Shown piece after piece: positions 25,977 to 35,356 of a stretch of 64,000 nt of DNA. The notes under the pieces are model-generated. The model had not been told where the DNA came from and did no database searches. It was given only the letters and a program-made list of their open reading frames with translations. Positions within the stretch are counted from its first letter, which is position 1. The number at the start of each line of letters is the position of its first letter. The DNA comes from Hyphomicrobium facile. GTDB lineage: Bacteria; Pseudomonadota; Alphaproteobacteria; Rhizobiales; Hyphomicrobiaceae. The stretch covers positions 1,118,501 to 1,182,500 of the forward strand of contig NZ_FPCH01000001.1 of NCBI RefSeq assembly GCF_900116175.1. The letters are read 5' to 3'. The position numbers were made by a program, and so were the translations under genes.

Positions 25977-28721
25977 TCACTCCGAGACGGCTTCCCGTTC
26001 TTCCGCTTCATCCTCGGGGATACGCTCGACGGAAACGACCTTTTCATCGGCGTCCGTCTTGAAGATGCGAACACCCTGGGTGTTGCGTCCGGCGATGCGG
26101 ATGTCGTGCACGGGGCAGCGGATCAGCTGACCGCCGTCGGTGACGAGCATGATCTGATCGTTCCCACCGATCGGGAAGGATGCGAGCAGGCGGCCGTTGC
26201 GATCGTTGACAACCATCGCAACGATGCCCTTGCCGCCACGTCCCGACGTGCGGAACTCGAAGGACGACGAGCGCTTGCCGAAGCCCTTGGTCGAAACGGT
26301 CAGCACGAACTGCTCGGCCGCTTGCATGGCCGCGAAACGCTCGGGGCTGAGCGTCACGGCGTCCGCGCTCACCTCTTCCGCGTCGGCTTCCGGCACGGTC
26401 TCGGCGTCTTCAGCCTCCTCCGAGCGGCGCAGTGCGCTCGCCTGCTTCAGGTATGCGGCGCGTTCTTCGGCGGAGGCATCGAAGTGATCGAGGATCGCCA
26501 TCGAAATCAGCTCGTCGCCCTCTTCGAGCCGGACGCCGCGGACGCCCGTCGAGTCGCGTCCCTTGAAGAGACGGATTTCATCGCCGATGAGGAAGCGGAT
26601 GCACTTGCCTTCCGCGCTCGTCAGCAAGACGTCCTGATCGGGCTTGGCAATGGCGACCTGGACGATGCGATCACCCTCGTCGAGCTTCATCGCAATCTTG
26701 CCGTTGCGGTTGATGCTTTCGAAGTCGGCGAGCGCGTTGCGCCGCACGTTGCCGGACAGCGTCGCGAAGATCAGCTCCAGCTCGCCCCAGGTGGTGGAAT
26801 CCTCCGGCAGCGGCAGGATCGACGTGATCACTTCGCCTTCTGCGAGCGGCAGGAGATTGACGAGCGCCTTGCCGGGCGATTGCGGAGATGCCGGAGGCAG
26901 GCGCCAGACCTTCATGCGGTAGCACATGCCGCGCGACGAGAAGAACAGCACGGGCGTGTGCGTCGACGTTACGAAAAGCTGGGTGACGAAATCCTCGTCA
27001 CGCGTCGACATGCCGGAGCGGCCTTTGCCGCCGCGCCTCTGTGCGCGATAGGCCGCGAGAGGCACCCGCTTGATGTAGCCCTTGTGGCTGACGGTGACGA
27101 CGCAATCTTCGCGCTGGATCAGGTCTTCGTCGTCGACGTCGCCCTCGAAATCCATGATCTCGGTTTTACGCGGCGTCGCGAATTCGTCTCTGATCGATGT
27201 CAGCTCGCCCTTGACGATTTCGACGACGCGGGCGCGCGATGCGAGGATTTCCAGGTATTCCCTGATCTCGATCGCGATCTTGTTCAATTCATCGGCGATT
27301 TCATCGCGGCCGAGAGCGGTGAGGCGTGCGAGCCGCAATTCGAGGATCGCTTTCGCCTGTTCCTCGGAAAGGCGGTATGAGCCTTCGGGCCCAACGGTGT
27401 GACGCGGATCGGCGATGAGAAGGATCAGCGAAGTCATGTCCTTCGCCGGCCAGTCGCGCGCCATCAATTGCTCTTTCGCCTCGGCGGGAGACGCCGAGTA
27501 GCGGATCAGCCTGATCACTTCGTCGATGTTGGCGACGGCGATCGCCAAGCCGACGAGGACGTGGGCGCGATCGCGCGCCTTGTTGAGGAGGTGCTTGATC
27601 CGGCGCGTCACGACTTCCTGGCGGAAGTGGGTGAAGGCCGTGATGAAGTCCTTCAGGTTGAGGCTTTCGGGCCGGCCGCCGTTGATCGCCAGCATGTTGG
27701 CGCCGAACGTCGTCTGGAGGTCGGAGTACTTATAGAGATTGTTCAAGACGACGTCGGCGACCGCATCGCGCTTCAATTCGATGACGATGCGGATGCCTTC
27801 GCGGTTCGATTCGTCCCAGAGGTCGGAGATGCCCTCGATCTTCTTGTCGCGCACGAGGTCGGCGATCTTCTCGATCAGTGTCCGCTTGTTGACCTGATAG
27901 GGAATTTCCGTGACGATGAGCGCCTCGCGGTCCTTGCGAATGTTCTCGACCACAACACGCGCGCGCATGATGATCGAGCCGCGGCCCTTGTGATAGGCGG
28001 AGAGAATGCCGCCGCGGCCGAGGATGATGCCCGCCGTTGGGAAGTCCGGCCCCTGAATGATCTGGGCCAGCTCGTCGATCGTGATCTCGGGATTTTCGAG
28101 TTCGGCGACGCAGGCGTCGATGACTTCGCCGAGATTGTGGGGCGGAATGTTCGTCGCCATGCCGACGGCGATGCCGCCCGCACCGTTGACGAGCAGGTTC
28201 GGAAACTTGGCGGGCAGGACGGACGGCTCTTTCAGCTGGCCGTCGTAGTTGTCCTTGAAATCGATCGTATCGTTGTCGAGATCGTCGAGAAGGTATGTCG
28301 CGACTTTGGCGAGGCGGGATTCGGTGTAGCGCTCTGCGGCCGGAGGATCGCCGTCGATGGAGCCGAAGTTGCCTTGGCCGTCGACGAGCGGAACGCGGAC
28401 CGAGAAGTCCTGCGCGAGGCGAACGAGAGCGTCGTAGATCGCGAGGTTGCCGTGCGGATGGTATTTGCCCATCACCTCGCCGACGATACGCGCCGACTTG
28501 ACGTACTTTTTGTTCCAGTCGAGCCCAAGCTCGTTCATCGCGAAGAGGATGCGGCGGTGCACAGGCTTCAAACCGTCGCGCACGTCGGGCAGCGCACGGG
28601 AGATGATGACGCTCATCGCGTAGTCGAGATAGGAGCGCTTCATCTCGTCCGAAATCAGGATCGGACGGATGTCGCTCGGCTCGCGGCCAGCCGGTTGGTC
28701 GTCGTCGCTTCTGTCGGTCAA
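25977..28721 (-). CDS. gyrA: DNA gyrase subunit A, about 914 aa
   Basis: Breakage-reunion domain with [15 protein letters not shown], the catalytic-Tyr segment [12 protein letters not shown] and a C-terminal beta-pinwheel with the gyrase-specific GyrA box (QRRGGKG). An acidic insert ([17 protein letters not shown]) interrupts the last blades, as in other alphaproteobacteria. TTG 28721 is the likely start (LTDRSDDD...); GTG 28778 is the alternative. In the quinolone-resistance region the E. coli GDSAVYD is GNLAIYD here, so Asp82 is Asn and Ser83 is Leu. It introduces negative supercoils with GyrB, encoded elsewhere. Confidence 0.97.
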   Translation of the reverse strand: MTDRSDDDQPAGREPSDIRPILISDEMKRSYLDYAMSVIISRALPDVRDGLKPVHRRILFAMNELGLDWNKKYVKSARIVGEVMGKYHPHGNLAIYDALVRLAQDFSVRVPLVDGQGNFGSIDGDPPAAERYTESRLAKVATYLLDDLDNDTIDFKDNYDGQLKEPSVLPAKFPNLLVNGAGGIAVGMATNIPPHNLGEVIDACVAELENPEITIDELAQIIQGPDFPTAGIILGRGGILSAYHKGRGSIIMRARVVVENIRKDREALIVTEIPYQVNKRTLIEKIADLVRDKKIEGISDLWDESNREGIRIVIELKRDAVADVVLNNLYKYSDLQTTFGANMLAINGGRPESLNLKDFITAFTHFRQEVVTRRIKHLLNKARDRAHVLVGLAIAVANIDEVIRLIRYSASPAEAKEQLMARDWPAKDMTSLILLIADPRHTVGPEGSYRLSEEQAKAILELRLARLTALGRDEIADELNKIAIEIREYLEILASRARVVEIVKGELTSIRDEFATPRKTEIMDFEGDVDDEDLIQREDCVVTVSHKGYIKRVPLAAYRAQRRGGKGRSGMSTRDEDFVTQLFVTSTHTPVLFFSSRGMCYRMKVWRLPPASPQSPGKALVNLLPLAEGEVITSILPLPEDSTTWGELELIFATLSGNVRRNALADFESINRNGKIAMKLDEGDRIVQVAIAKPDQDVLLTSAEGKCIRFLIGDEIRLFKGRDSTGVRGVRLEEGDELISMAILDHFDASAEERAAYLKQASALRRSEEAEDAETVPEADAEEVSADAVTLSPERFAAMQAAEQFVLTVSTKGFGKRSSSFEFRTSGRGGKGIVAMVVNDRNGRLLASFPIGGNDQIMLVTDGGQLIRCPVHDIRIAGRNTQGVRIFKTDADEKVVSVERIPEDEAEEREAVSE

Positions 28722-29045
28722 AGTGAGCTCTTTCTGGGGTAAAATCGGGCGGGCTGGATGCGCCGGCGGCCGGTGCAAAATACGTTGCTATACTCTAGCA
28801 GAATTGAATTGCGAAAGCCACTCGCGCGGCGTCGTGCCACGGCCCCTTGGCTATCAAAAAATCCTTGTGAAAACAATGCATTGCATCGGCACCCGGTGCC
28901 CGGATCGGAACATGTGGACGACTTGCTGCAGACATACTCGGGATCTACAGGCTGAGCCCCGCGAGACAGTGAGCAGATTCGCTCGCCGACGCGGGCGGCG
29001 CGGCACCTTATCGAGCCCGCTCGCTAGCCCGAAAGGACAGATGAA
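28722..29045. other. Intergenic region between gyrA and the PRC-barrel gene
   Basis: About 324 bp carrying both divergent promoters; no credible gene, repeat or clear operator seen. Confidence 0.5.
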
Positions 29046-29639
29046 ATGACCGCTAAGATTGTTGCTCTGGCGCTTGGCGCGCTGATCGCCGGCGCGATGC
29101 CGGCCCTCGCCGACGATACGTTTTTCGCCGAACAGAAGCCGACGGAATATCTCGCCAGGGACCGCCTGCTCGGAGCGAACGTTCACGACAAGGACGGCAA
29201 GATCGTCGGCGACATCGAAGACCTCGTTGTCGACAGCGACAACAAAATCGTCGGCGTGATCATCGGCGTCGGCGGGTTGCTCGGCGTCGGCGAAAAGAAG
29301 GTCGCCGTCAGCCTGCCGTCGCTCGGTATCGAAGCGGCCGGCGGCAAGGTCAACGTCACGATGCCGTCGGCGACAATGGACTCGCTGGCAGCTGCGCCCG
29401 CGTATAAGCGCGCCAATCCGCCGATCGGCTGGCTGCAGCGGGCAGCCGACAAGAGCGACGAGCTCCGCGACAAGTCGGGCCCCGCTTACGAAAAGGCCAA
29501 GGAAGCCGCGAAGGAAGCCTACGAATCCGCAAAGGAGGCGGCAGGGCCTGTACTTGAAAAGGCCAAGGAGGAGGCTCGCGAAGCTCTCGACAAGGCAAAA
29601 GACGCGACGCATCCATCGGATCCGCCGAAGGCCAACTGA
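29046..29639 (+). CDS. Secreted PRC-barrel protein with amphipathic helical tail, 197 aa
   Basis: The signal peptide ends ALA-DD (about residue 23). A PRC-barrel domain follows (ARDRLLGANVHDKDGKIVGDIEDLVVDSDNKIVGVIIGVGG, about residues 37-100). The C-terminal ~60 residues are an 11-residue-like repeat of Lys/Glu/Ala (EAAKEAYESAKEAAGPVLEKAKEEA) that should form a long amphipathic helix, as in LEA or apolipoprotein-like proteins. PRC-barrel proteins of this type are often stress- or membrane-associated, with no enzyme role. AAAGGACAG lies before ATG; terminator at 29683. Confidence 0.85.
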   Translation: MTAKIVALALGALIAGAMPALADDTFFAEQKPTEYLARDRLLGANVHDKDGKIVGDIEDLVVDSDNKIVGVIIGVGGLLGVGEKKVAVSLPSLGIEAAGGKVNVTMPSATMDSLAAAPAYKRANPPIGWLQRAADKSDELRDKSGPAYEKAKEAAKEAYESAKEAAGPVLEKAKEEAREALDKAKDATHPSDPPKAN

Positions 29640-29682
29640 CGCCAAGCCCGCTCAAAACATTCGAACATTGATTTGATGAAGC

Positions 29683-29711
29683 CCCCGGCGGGAACACTGC
29701 CGGGGTTTTTT
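29683..29711 (+). terminator. Intrinsic terminator after the PRC-barrel gene
   Basis: Stem CCCCGGC / GCCGGGG followed by TTTTTT, 44 nt after the stop. Confidence 0.9.
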
Positions 29712-29787
29712 GCGTTCAATGCACAAGAACCGCTGCAAAAAGCCAATTTAACCCGGCGAATTCCTAATCGCCATGGGAGGAGGTCTC

Positions 29788-30177
29788 GTGCGTATTCTTC
29801 TTATCGGATTGGGCGTGCTGTCCTTTGCTTTCGCTCCGGCGGCATTTGCGGCCGATTCCGATATTGCAATCGACGCCACGGGCGCCGAAGTGTTCAATAA
29901 CAACTGCCGGACATGCCATTCGTGGAAGAAGGACGATAACCGCCTGGGGCCGAGCCTTCACGGCGTCGTCGGGCGAAAGGCCGGTTCCGTCGAAGGCTTC
30001 AATTATTCGCCCGCCATGAAGGAAGCCAACGTCACTTGGGACGAAGGCACGGTCGACAAGTTCATTGCCAATCCAGAAAGCGTCGTGCCGAACAACAGCA
30101 TGAAGCCGTTTACCGGTATTTCCGACATCAAGACGCGCAAGGATATCGTGGACTTCCTGAAATCGAATCCGGATTGA
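29788..30177 (+). CDS. Class I cytochrome c (c2/c550-like), 129 aa
   Basis: GTG 29788 is chosen because GGGAGGAGG lies just before it; the in-frame ATG at 29773 would put that site inside the gene. The signal peptide ends AFA-AD. Haem motif CRTCH at residues 40-44, LGPSLHGVVGRKAG typical of the cytochrome c2 group, and axial Met105 in NNSMKPF. It carries electrons in the periplasm, for example from methanol dehydrogenase or the bc1 complex to an oxidase; the specific partner is not shown by context. Confidence 0.92.
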   Translation: MRILLIGLGVLSFAFAPAAFAADSDIAIDATGAEVFNNNCRTCHSWKKDDNRLGPSLHGVVGRKAGSVEGFNYSPAMKEANVTWDEGTVDKFIANPESVVPNNSMKPFTGISDIKTRKDIVDFLKSNPD

Positions 30178-30323
30178 TAGGGTGGCGCGGGAATAGCGCG
30201 TCGTCGCCCGTCCCGCCGAGTCATTCATCCTATCCATCGAAGAATGCGCGTTGCTTGCCGATCCCCCTGGGCAATTCGCACGGCCGACGCTATTCAGGAG
30301 TTTCCTGAATTGCGAAGGCTCCC

Positions 30324-30827
30324 ATGATCCGTATCGGCTTCTATTCCGGTTCTTTCGATCCAGTGACGCTCGGGCATACGGACGTGATCCGGCGCGCGGC
30401 GGGCCTTCTGGACAAGCTCGTCATCGGCATCGGCGTCAATCCGGGCAAGGCTCCGATGTTCGACGAAGCCGAGCGCGTGGCGATGCTCGAAGATGAAGTG
30501 CGCTCGATCGCCGAGGCGACGAAGACGGAGATCGCGATCGTTACGTTCTCCGGGCTCGCGGTCGATGCGGCGCGCGCCAACAAGGCGTCGATCATCATCC
30601 GCGGCCTTCGCGACGGGACCGACTTCGATTACGAAATGCAGATGGCGGGCATGAACGGCGAAATGGCGCCGGAGATTCAGACTGTCTATGTGGCGGCTTC
30701 GCCGTCCGTCCGGCATATCGCTGCGAACCTCGTTCGCGCCGTCGCATCGATGGGAGGCGATCCGTCGCCATTCGTGTCGAAAGCCGTGCTGAAGCGTCTC
30801 AAGGCAAAAGGGCCGAAAACGCGATAG
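30324..30827 (+). CDS. coaD: Phosphopantetheine adenylyltransferase (CoaD), 167 aa
   Basis: The nucleotidyltransferase motif YSGSFDPVTLGHTDVI (T/HxGH) is at residues 7-22, with the second signature IIRGLRDGTDFDYEMQMAGMN and the substrate loop SPSVRHIAANLV. It converts 4'-phosphopantetheine and ATP to dephospho-CoA, the fourth step of CoA synthesis. Length is normal. It sits in the conserved gyrA-coaD-ppi-queA-tgt order. Confidence 0.97.
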   Translation: MIRIGFYSGSFDPVTLGHTDVIRRAAGLLDKLVIGIGVNPGKAPMFDEAERVAMLEDEVRSIAEATKTEIAIVTFSGLAVDAARANKASIIIRGLRDGTDFDYEMQMAGMNGEMAPEIQTVYVAASPSVRHIAANLVRAVASMGGDPSPFVSKAVLKRLKAKGPKTR

Positions 30828-30836
30828 GCCGACGTC

Positions 30837-31238
30837 ATGGCCCCACGATCAAAAGCCGAGCTACTGGCGCTTCTTCGCAAAATTCCCATCGGCCGCGTTA
30901 CGACGGCGGAGTGCCTTGCGGCGGAGACGGGCATTCCGGCGCCTCTCGCAGTCACGATGCTGTCTCAGCTTTCCGAAGATGAACGCGACCTCGTTCCGTG
31001 GCACCGGGTGGTTGCGAAAGGCGGCGGCATTGGCCGCGGTCCGCATCGCGATCAGCAGTTCGCGCGGCTCGTTCGCGAAGGGGTAATGGTTTCTCCGGCC
31101 GGCATCGTCCAGGACCTTGCCCGGCATCTGCTTGCGACGCTCGACGATGCGTCATTATTAAAAGCATCCCGGGTGGAGCCTCCGCCGCCGGAGGGCAAGC
31201 CCGCGGGCCGCTCGCGGGGTATGAAGCTCCGGCCGTAG
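30837..31238 (+). CDS. Alkyltransferase-like (ATL) protein, 133 aa
   Basis: The fold is that of the DNA-binding domain of O6-alkylguanine-DNA alkyltransferases, beginning LLRKIPIGRVTTAECLAA. The active-site motif reads VPWHRVV, with Trp replacing the alkyl-acceptor Cys of PCHRVV. That replacement defines ATL proteins, which bind O6-alkylguanine and hand the lesion to nucleotide excision repair instead of removing the alkyl group. The start is 10 nt after coaD, so they are probably co-transcribed. The Pro/Arg-rich C-terminal tail is extra. uvrA is in the same window but not adjacent. Confidence 0.82.
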   Translation: MAPRSKAELLALLRKIPIGRVTTAECLAAETGIPAPLAVTMLSQLSEDERDLVPWHRVVAKGGGIGRGPHRDQQFARLVREGVMVSPAGIVQDLARHLLATLDDASLLKASRVEPPPPEGKPAGRSRGMKLRP

Positions 31239-31394
31239 CTCGGTGCCTCGGTAAGACGCCAGTTGGCCAAGCGGTCACTTGCGGGTCAGCCGTCAAATCG
31301 CCATAAGGGCGGCAACACTGCCCGCCGCCACATCGGATGGCCGTGATCGGCAAATGGAAACGCCGGCGAAATCATAAATCCACGAGGAGCGCCA

Positions 31395-31934
31395 ATGGTC
31401 AGACTTCTTTCGGTAATTCTCGCGTCGTTGCTCGCAATGACTGCGTTCGGAGACATGCCGGCGCGCGCCGCTGGCGACAAGCTCGTCATCGAGCTCAAGA
31501 ACGGCAAGGTCGTCATTCAGCTCCGGCCCGATCTCGCGCCAAAGACCGTCGAGCAGATCAAGACGCTCGCCAATCAGGGCTTCTACAACGGCATCAAGTG
31601 GCATCGCGTCATGGATGACTTCATGGCCCAGACCGGCGATCCGACGGGAACGGGCGCAGGCGGCTCGAAGCTTCCCGATCTTCCGGCTGAATTCTCGAAT
31701 GAAGAGTTCAAGCGCGGCACCGTCGCGATGGCGCGCACGTCTGACCCCAATTCCGCGAACAGCCAGTTCTTCATCTGCTTCAACAGCATCGGCTGCGCGA
31801 GCCTCAAGGGCAGCTACACGATTTTCGGCCAGGTGGTCGAAGGCATGGAGTTCGTCGATCTGATCAAGCGCGGCGCACCGGGTTCCGGAACGGTAACCAA
31901 CCCGGACGTCATGCAGAAAGTCTACGTGCAATAA
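31395..31934 (+). CDS. ppiA: Secreted cyclophilin-type peptidyl-prolyl isomerase, 179 aa
   Basis: The signal peptide ends ARA-AG (about residue 26). The cyclophilin core follows, with GIKWHRVMDDFMAQTGDPTGTG (catalytic Arg in HRV), MARTSDPNSANSQFFIC and a TIFGQVVEGMEFVD substrate loop. It catalyses cis-trans isomerisation of proline bonds in the periplasm. It is the first of two tandem cyclophilins; the second has no signal peptide. Confidence 0.95.
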   Translation: MVRLLSVILASLLAMTAFGDMPARAAGDKLVIELKNGKVVIQLRPDLAPKTVEQIKTLANQGFYNGIKWHRVMDDFMAQTGDPTGTGAGGSKLPDLPAEFSNEEFKRGTVAMARTSDPNSANSQFFICFNSIGCASLKGSYTIFGQVVEGMEFVDLIKRGAPGSGTVTNPDVMQKVYVQ

Positions 31935-32012
31935 TTTCCGATACTTCCCATATCCCTGGCGATGTTCCGGGGGGACGCAGGGATAGAGAAGACTTCAAGA
32001 AAGGATGGTCTC

Positions 32013-32489
32013 ATGGCCGAAATCAAAGATCCGGAAAACACGCTCGTCATCGAGACAACGAAAGGGCCCGTTACGATCGAGCTGCGCCCCGATCTCGCGC
32101 CGAAGCACGTCGAGCGTATCAAAACGCTCGCTCGTAACGGCTTCTACGACGGCATCGTTTTCCACCGCGTCATCCCTGGCTTCATGGCGCAGACCGGCTG
32201 TCCGCAGGGACGCGGAACTGGCAGCTCGGATCTGCCGAACCTGCCGGCCGAGTTCAACGCCGAGCCGCACGTGCGCGGCGTTTGCTCCATGGCGCGATCG
32301 GCGAACCCGAATTCGGCGAACAGCCAGTTCTTCATCTGCTTCGATGACGCGACGTTCCTCGACAAGCAGTATACGGTATGGGGCAAGGTGATCGACGGCA
32401 TGGACAACGTCGACAAGATCGCCAAGGGCGAGCCGCCGCAGAACCCGGACAAGATGGTCAAGGTTCGCGTCGCAGCGGACGCAGCCTGA
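32013..32489 (+). CDS. ppiB: Cytoplasmic cyclophilin-type peptidyl-prolyl isomerase, 158 aa
   Basis: ATG 32013 follows AAAGGATG. The cyclophilin core is complete: GIVFHRVIPGFMAQTGCPQGRGTG, MARSANPNSANSQFFICFDDA and QYTVWGKVIDGMDNVDKIAKGEPP. With no signal peptide it should act in the cytoplasm. It is about as similar to ppiA as expected for an old tandem duplication. The stop TGA overlaps the ATG of the DUF423 gene (TGATG). Confidence 0.95.
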   Translation: MAEIKDPENTLVIETTKGPVTIELRPDLAPKHVERIKTLARNGFYDGIVFHRVIPGFMAQTGCPQGRGTGSSDLPNLPAEFNAEPHVRGVCSMARSANPNSANSQFFICFDDATFLDKQYTVWGKVIDGMDNVDKIAKGEPPQNPDKMVKVRVAADAA

Positions 32490-32896
32490 TGCGCGACATC
32501 GGCAACAACGGTCAAGGCGCGCTCTCAAGCGCGCCTTTTCTCATTCTGGTATGGGCCGGTCTCGCGGGTGCCGCGGGCGTCGGGCTTGCCGCAGCGGCCG
32601 CGCATAAGGTCGACAGTCCGGCGCTCGGAACGGCGGCGAACATGCTGACGCTGCATGCTGCTGCGTCGGTCGGGATTTTTGCCGTTGCGCTGCGTGCGGT
32701 CTGGCGGAAGCTCTGGGGTGCGACGGCGCTTCTGATGCTCTTTGCGGCTTCACTCTTCACGGGCGAGATCGCGTTTCATACGTTCACGAACGATGCGACG
32801 TATCAGATGCTGGCGCCCGTCGGCGGGAGCTTGATGATCCTCAGCTGGCTGCTCGTCGCTCTTCTCGCCATTGCGGAGGCGCTCGCCAAGCGCTGA
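32489..32896 (+). CDS. DUF423-family membrane protein, 135 aa
   Basis: Four hydrophobic helices (about residues 15-35, 50-68, 73-92, 105-128) with the family features AGAAGVGLAAAAAHK, LHAAASVG and the polar FTGEIAFHTFT between helices 3 and 4. DUF423 proteins are small inner-membrane proteins of unknown function. Translational coupling to ppiB through TGATG fixes the start. Confidence 0.85.
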   Translation: MRDIGNNGQGALSSAPFLILVWAGLAGAAGVGLAAAAAHKVDSPALGTAANMLTLHAAASVGIFAVALRAVWRKLWGATALLMLFAASLFTGEIAFHTFTNDATYQMLAPVGGSLMILSWLLVALLAIAEALAKR

Positions 32897-32918
32897 GCTG
32901 CTCATCTAAAGTCTTTTG

Positions 32919-34019
32919 ATGCGTACCGATCTTTTCGATTTTGAATTGCCCGACAGCGCCATCGCGCTTTATCCCGCGGAGCCGCGCGATACTGCGCGCC
33001 TTCTCGTCGTGCATCCGGTTCAAGGCAGTTGCGCACGCGACGACGCCGATCTCGCGGATCGGAGCGTACGCGATTTGCCGAGCCTGCTGCGTCCGGGTGA
33101 TGCTCTCGTGTTCAACGATACGAAGGTTATTCCGGCGGCGCTTACGGGTGTCCGCATCCGCGGCGAGACGCGGGCCAAGGTCGATTTCAATCTGACGAAG
33201 CGGACGGGCGAAAATTCGTGGCGAGCTTTTGCGCGTCCGGCGAAGCGTCTCGAGTCGGGCGACCGCGTGCACTTCGGCCATTCGCAAGATAGCTGCATGC
33301 TCGGCGCGCTGGACGCGACGGTTTCAGCGAAAGGCGAAGCGGGCGAGGTTGAGCTTGCGTTCGATCTGACGGGCGCGGCTCTCGACGAGGCGGTGAAGGC
33401 TGTCGGGCTGATGCCCTTGCCGCCCTATATTGCGCTGAAGCGGGAGAGCGATGTTCGCGACCGCGAAAGCTATCAGACGGTTTATGCCAGCAAGGAGGGC
33501 GCGGTTGCCGCGCCGACGGCCGGCCTGCATTTCACGCCCGAGCTGCTGGCGGCGCTCGATGCGCGGGGAATCTCGCGCCATTTCGTGACGCTGCATGTGG
33601 GACCCGGCACGTTTCTTCCCGTCAAGGCGGACGATACCGACGCACACGTGATGCATTCCGAATGGGGGGAGGTTTCGCCGGAAACCGCTTCGGCGCTCAA
33701 CGACGTCAAGGCGCGCGGCGGGCGGATCGTGGCCGTCGGCACGACGTCGCTCCGTCTTCTCGAAAGCGCGGCGAAGGACGACGGCGCAATCGCGCCCTGG
33801 TCGGGCGAGACGGCGATTTTCATAACGCCCGGCTATCGCTTCAAGGCCATCGACATTCTGATGACGAATTTCCATCTGCCGCGCTCGACGCTGTTCATGC
33901 TCGTGTCGGCATTCGCGGGCCTTGGGACCATGCGCGCGGCCTACGGCCATGCGATCCGCTCCGGCTACCGGTTCTATTCCTACGGCGACGCTTCGCTTCT
34001 ATTCCGCACCCCCGGCTGA
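32919..34019 (+). CDS. queA: S-adenosylmethionine:tRNA ribosyltransferase-isomerase (QueA), 366 aa
   Basis: The protein begins [29 protein letters not shown] and contains [30 protein letters not shown] and [11 protein letters not shown], all typical of QueA. The last steps read [18 protein letters not shown]. It transfers a ribosyl part of SAM to preQ1 at the wobble base of GUN-anticodon tRNAs, making epoxyqueuosine, and acts after Tgt, encoded 1.3 kb downstream. ATG 32919 is used; a TTG three bases earlier is in frame. Confidence 0.97.
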   Translation: MRTDLFDFELPDSAIALYPAEPRDTARLLVVHPVQGSCARDDADLADRSVRDLPSLLRPGDALVFNDTKVIPAALTGVRIRGETRAKVDFNLTKRTGENSWRAFARPAKRLESGDRVHFGHSQDSCMLGALDATVSAKGEAGEVELAFDLTGAALDEAVKAVGLMPLPPYIALKRESDVRDRESYQTVYASKEGAVAAPTAGLHFTPELLAALDARGISRHFVTLHVGPGTFLPVKADDTDAHVMHSEWGEVSPETASALNDVKARGGRIVAVGTTSLRLLESAAKDDGAIAPWSGETAIFITPGYRFKAIDILMTNFHLPRSTLFMLVSAFAGLGTMRAAYGHAIRSGYRFYSYGDASLLFRTPG

Positions 34020-34105
34020 TATAGCAGGACCGGCAGCGAGGAAGGACCGCGCGATCCGGTCGAAGCCGCTCATTGCGTCGCATCATCAGACAGCTGGGTG
34101 TTTCC

Positions 34106-35281
34106 ATGACATCGATAACCGGCATTACACGGGCCTTCGCGGCACTCGCTTGGTTTGCGGCGGCACCACTCGTTCCTTTTTCAGTGAACGTTGCAAAGGC
34201 CGACGAGGCTTGCACTTCGGTCAATGTTCCGCGCTGCGTGCAAAAGCTGCCGACGGGCATCGACATGGCGTACGTCGAAGTCGGGCCAGCCGACGGCAAG
34301 CCCGTCATTCTCATCCACGGTTTGACCGATAGCGCGCGGTCCTGGATGCTGACGATGGACGCGCTGCACAAGCTCGATCCCAAGCTCCGCATCATCGCGG
34401 TTGATTTGCGCGGCCATGGCCAGAGCAGCATGCCCGACGCCAAGACGTGCGCGGCGGCTCCGGAGGCCTGCTATCGCATGTCGGATCTCGCTGGCGATGT
34501 GATCGCCTTCATGGACGAGAAGGGCATTCACAAAGCCGATCTCGCCGGACATTCGATGGGTTCGTTCGTGGTGCAAGAGATCGCGCTCACGCATCCCGAG
34601 ATGGTCGGGCACGCGATCTTGAATGCGACGGGCGCGAAGAGCGTCGGCAATGCGGCGCTTGGCGATTTCGTTTTGAACCAGACCATCGAAGGGGCCTGGA
34701 AGAAGTCGCTCGAGGCACAAGGCAAGGCGTTTCCGGCGGATGTCTACGAGTTGACGCCTCTCGATGCCGACCCGAAGGCTAGCGAGTGGATTGCGGCAAA
34801 CTGGACCATCGATCCGGCTGCTGAGGCCTCGTTCCTCGAGCCTTACACGCCGGAGACGGCGAAGACGAAGCTCGGCACGTGGATCGGCGCGACGAAAGGG
34901 CTTCTCGCGCAGGACAATACCGCGCGACTAGAGAGCATGTCGGTGCCGACCCTCGTGATGTGGGCAACGCAGGACAGCATCTATCTGGCGAAGGATCAGG
35001 ATGAGATCAAAGCGGCCCTCAAAGCGGCTGCCGCCAAGTCGGGCTTAACGTTCTACTGGAAGGAATATGGCAAGCTGCCGCTGCCGGCATCCGGAGCCCA
35101 GGAGACCGACATCGGCCACAACATCCAATGGTCGGCGGCGGAGACGGTGGCGAAGGATATCAACGCCTTCATCACGACGGGCGCTCCGACGCTGGATCTG
35201 GTGCATAGCGATGCGGCGCCGAACTTCAGCAAGCTCATCGTCGAGCCCGGCAAGGGCGTCGTCGAGAAGATCGGGAAGTAA
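34106..35281 (+). CDS. Secreted alpha/beta hydrolase, about 391 aa
   Basis: The likely start is ATG 34106 (MTSITGITRAFAALAWFAAAPL), which opens a signal peptide ending near AKA-DE; an upstream TTG at 34073 is in frame. The alpha/beta-hydrolase fold is marked by VILIHGLTD (oxyanion loop), the nucleophile elbow GHSMG (about residues 160-164) and a C-terminal DIGHNIQW with the catalytic His. The substrate is unknown; family members cleave esters, lactones or haloalkanes. It separates queA from tgt. Confidence 0.85.
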   Translation: MTSITGITRAFAALAWFAAAPLVPFSVNVAKADEACTSVNVPRCVQKLPTGIDMAYVEVGPADGKPVILIHGLTDSARSWMLTMDALHKLDPKLRIIAVDLRGHGQSSMPDAKTCAAAPEACYRMSDLAGDVIAFMDEKGIHKADLAGHSMGSFVVQEIALTHPEMVGHAILNATGAKSVGNAALGDFVLNQTIEGAWKKSLEAQGKAFPADVYELTPLDADPKASEWIAANWTIDPAAEASFLEPYTPETAKTKLGTWIGATKGLLAQDNTARLESMSVPTLVMWATQDSIYLAKDQDEIKAALKAAAAKSGLTFYWKEYGKLPLPASGAQETDIGHNIQWSAAETVAKDINAFITTGAPTLDLVHSDAAPNFSKLIVEPGKGVVEKIGK

Positions 35282-35356
35282 GAGAAGCATTCAGTATTGC
35301 CGCCGGCCGGGGTTCAATCGCCTTGCCGGCGGTCACTGTTTTTTGAATTGAGATCA

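Noticed and set aside
27399-28742. 447-codon plus-strand open frame inside gyrA
   Set aside because: Antisense shadow of gyrA; no start signal, no recognised domain.
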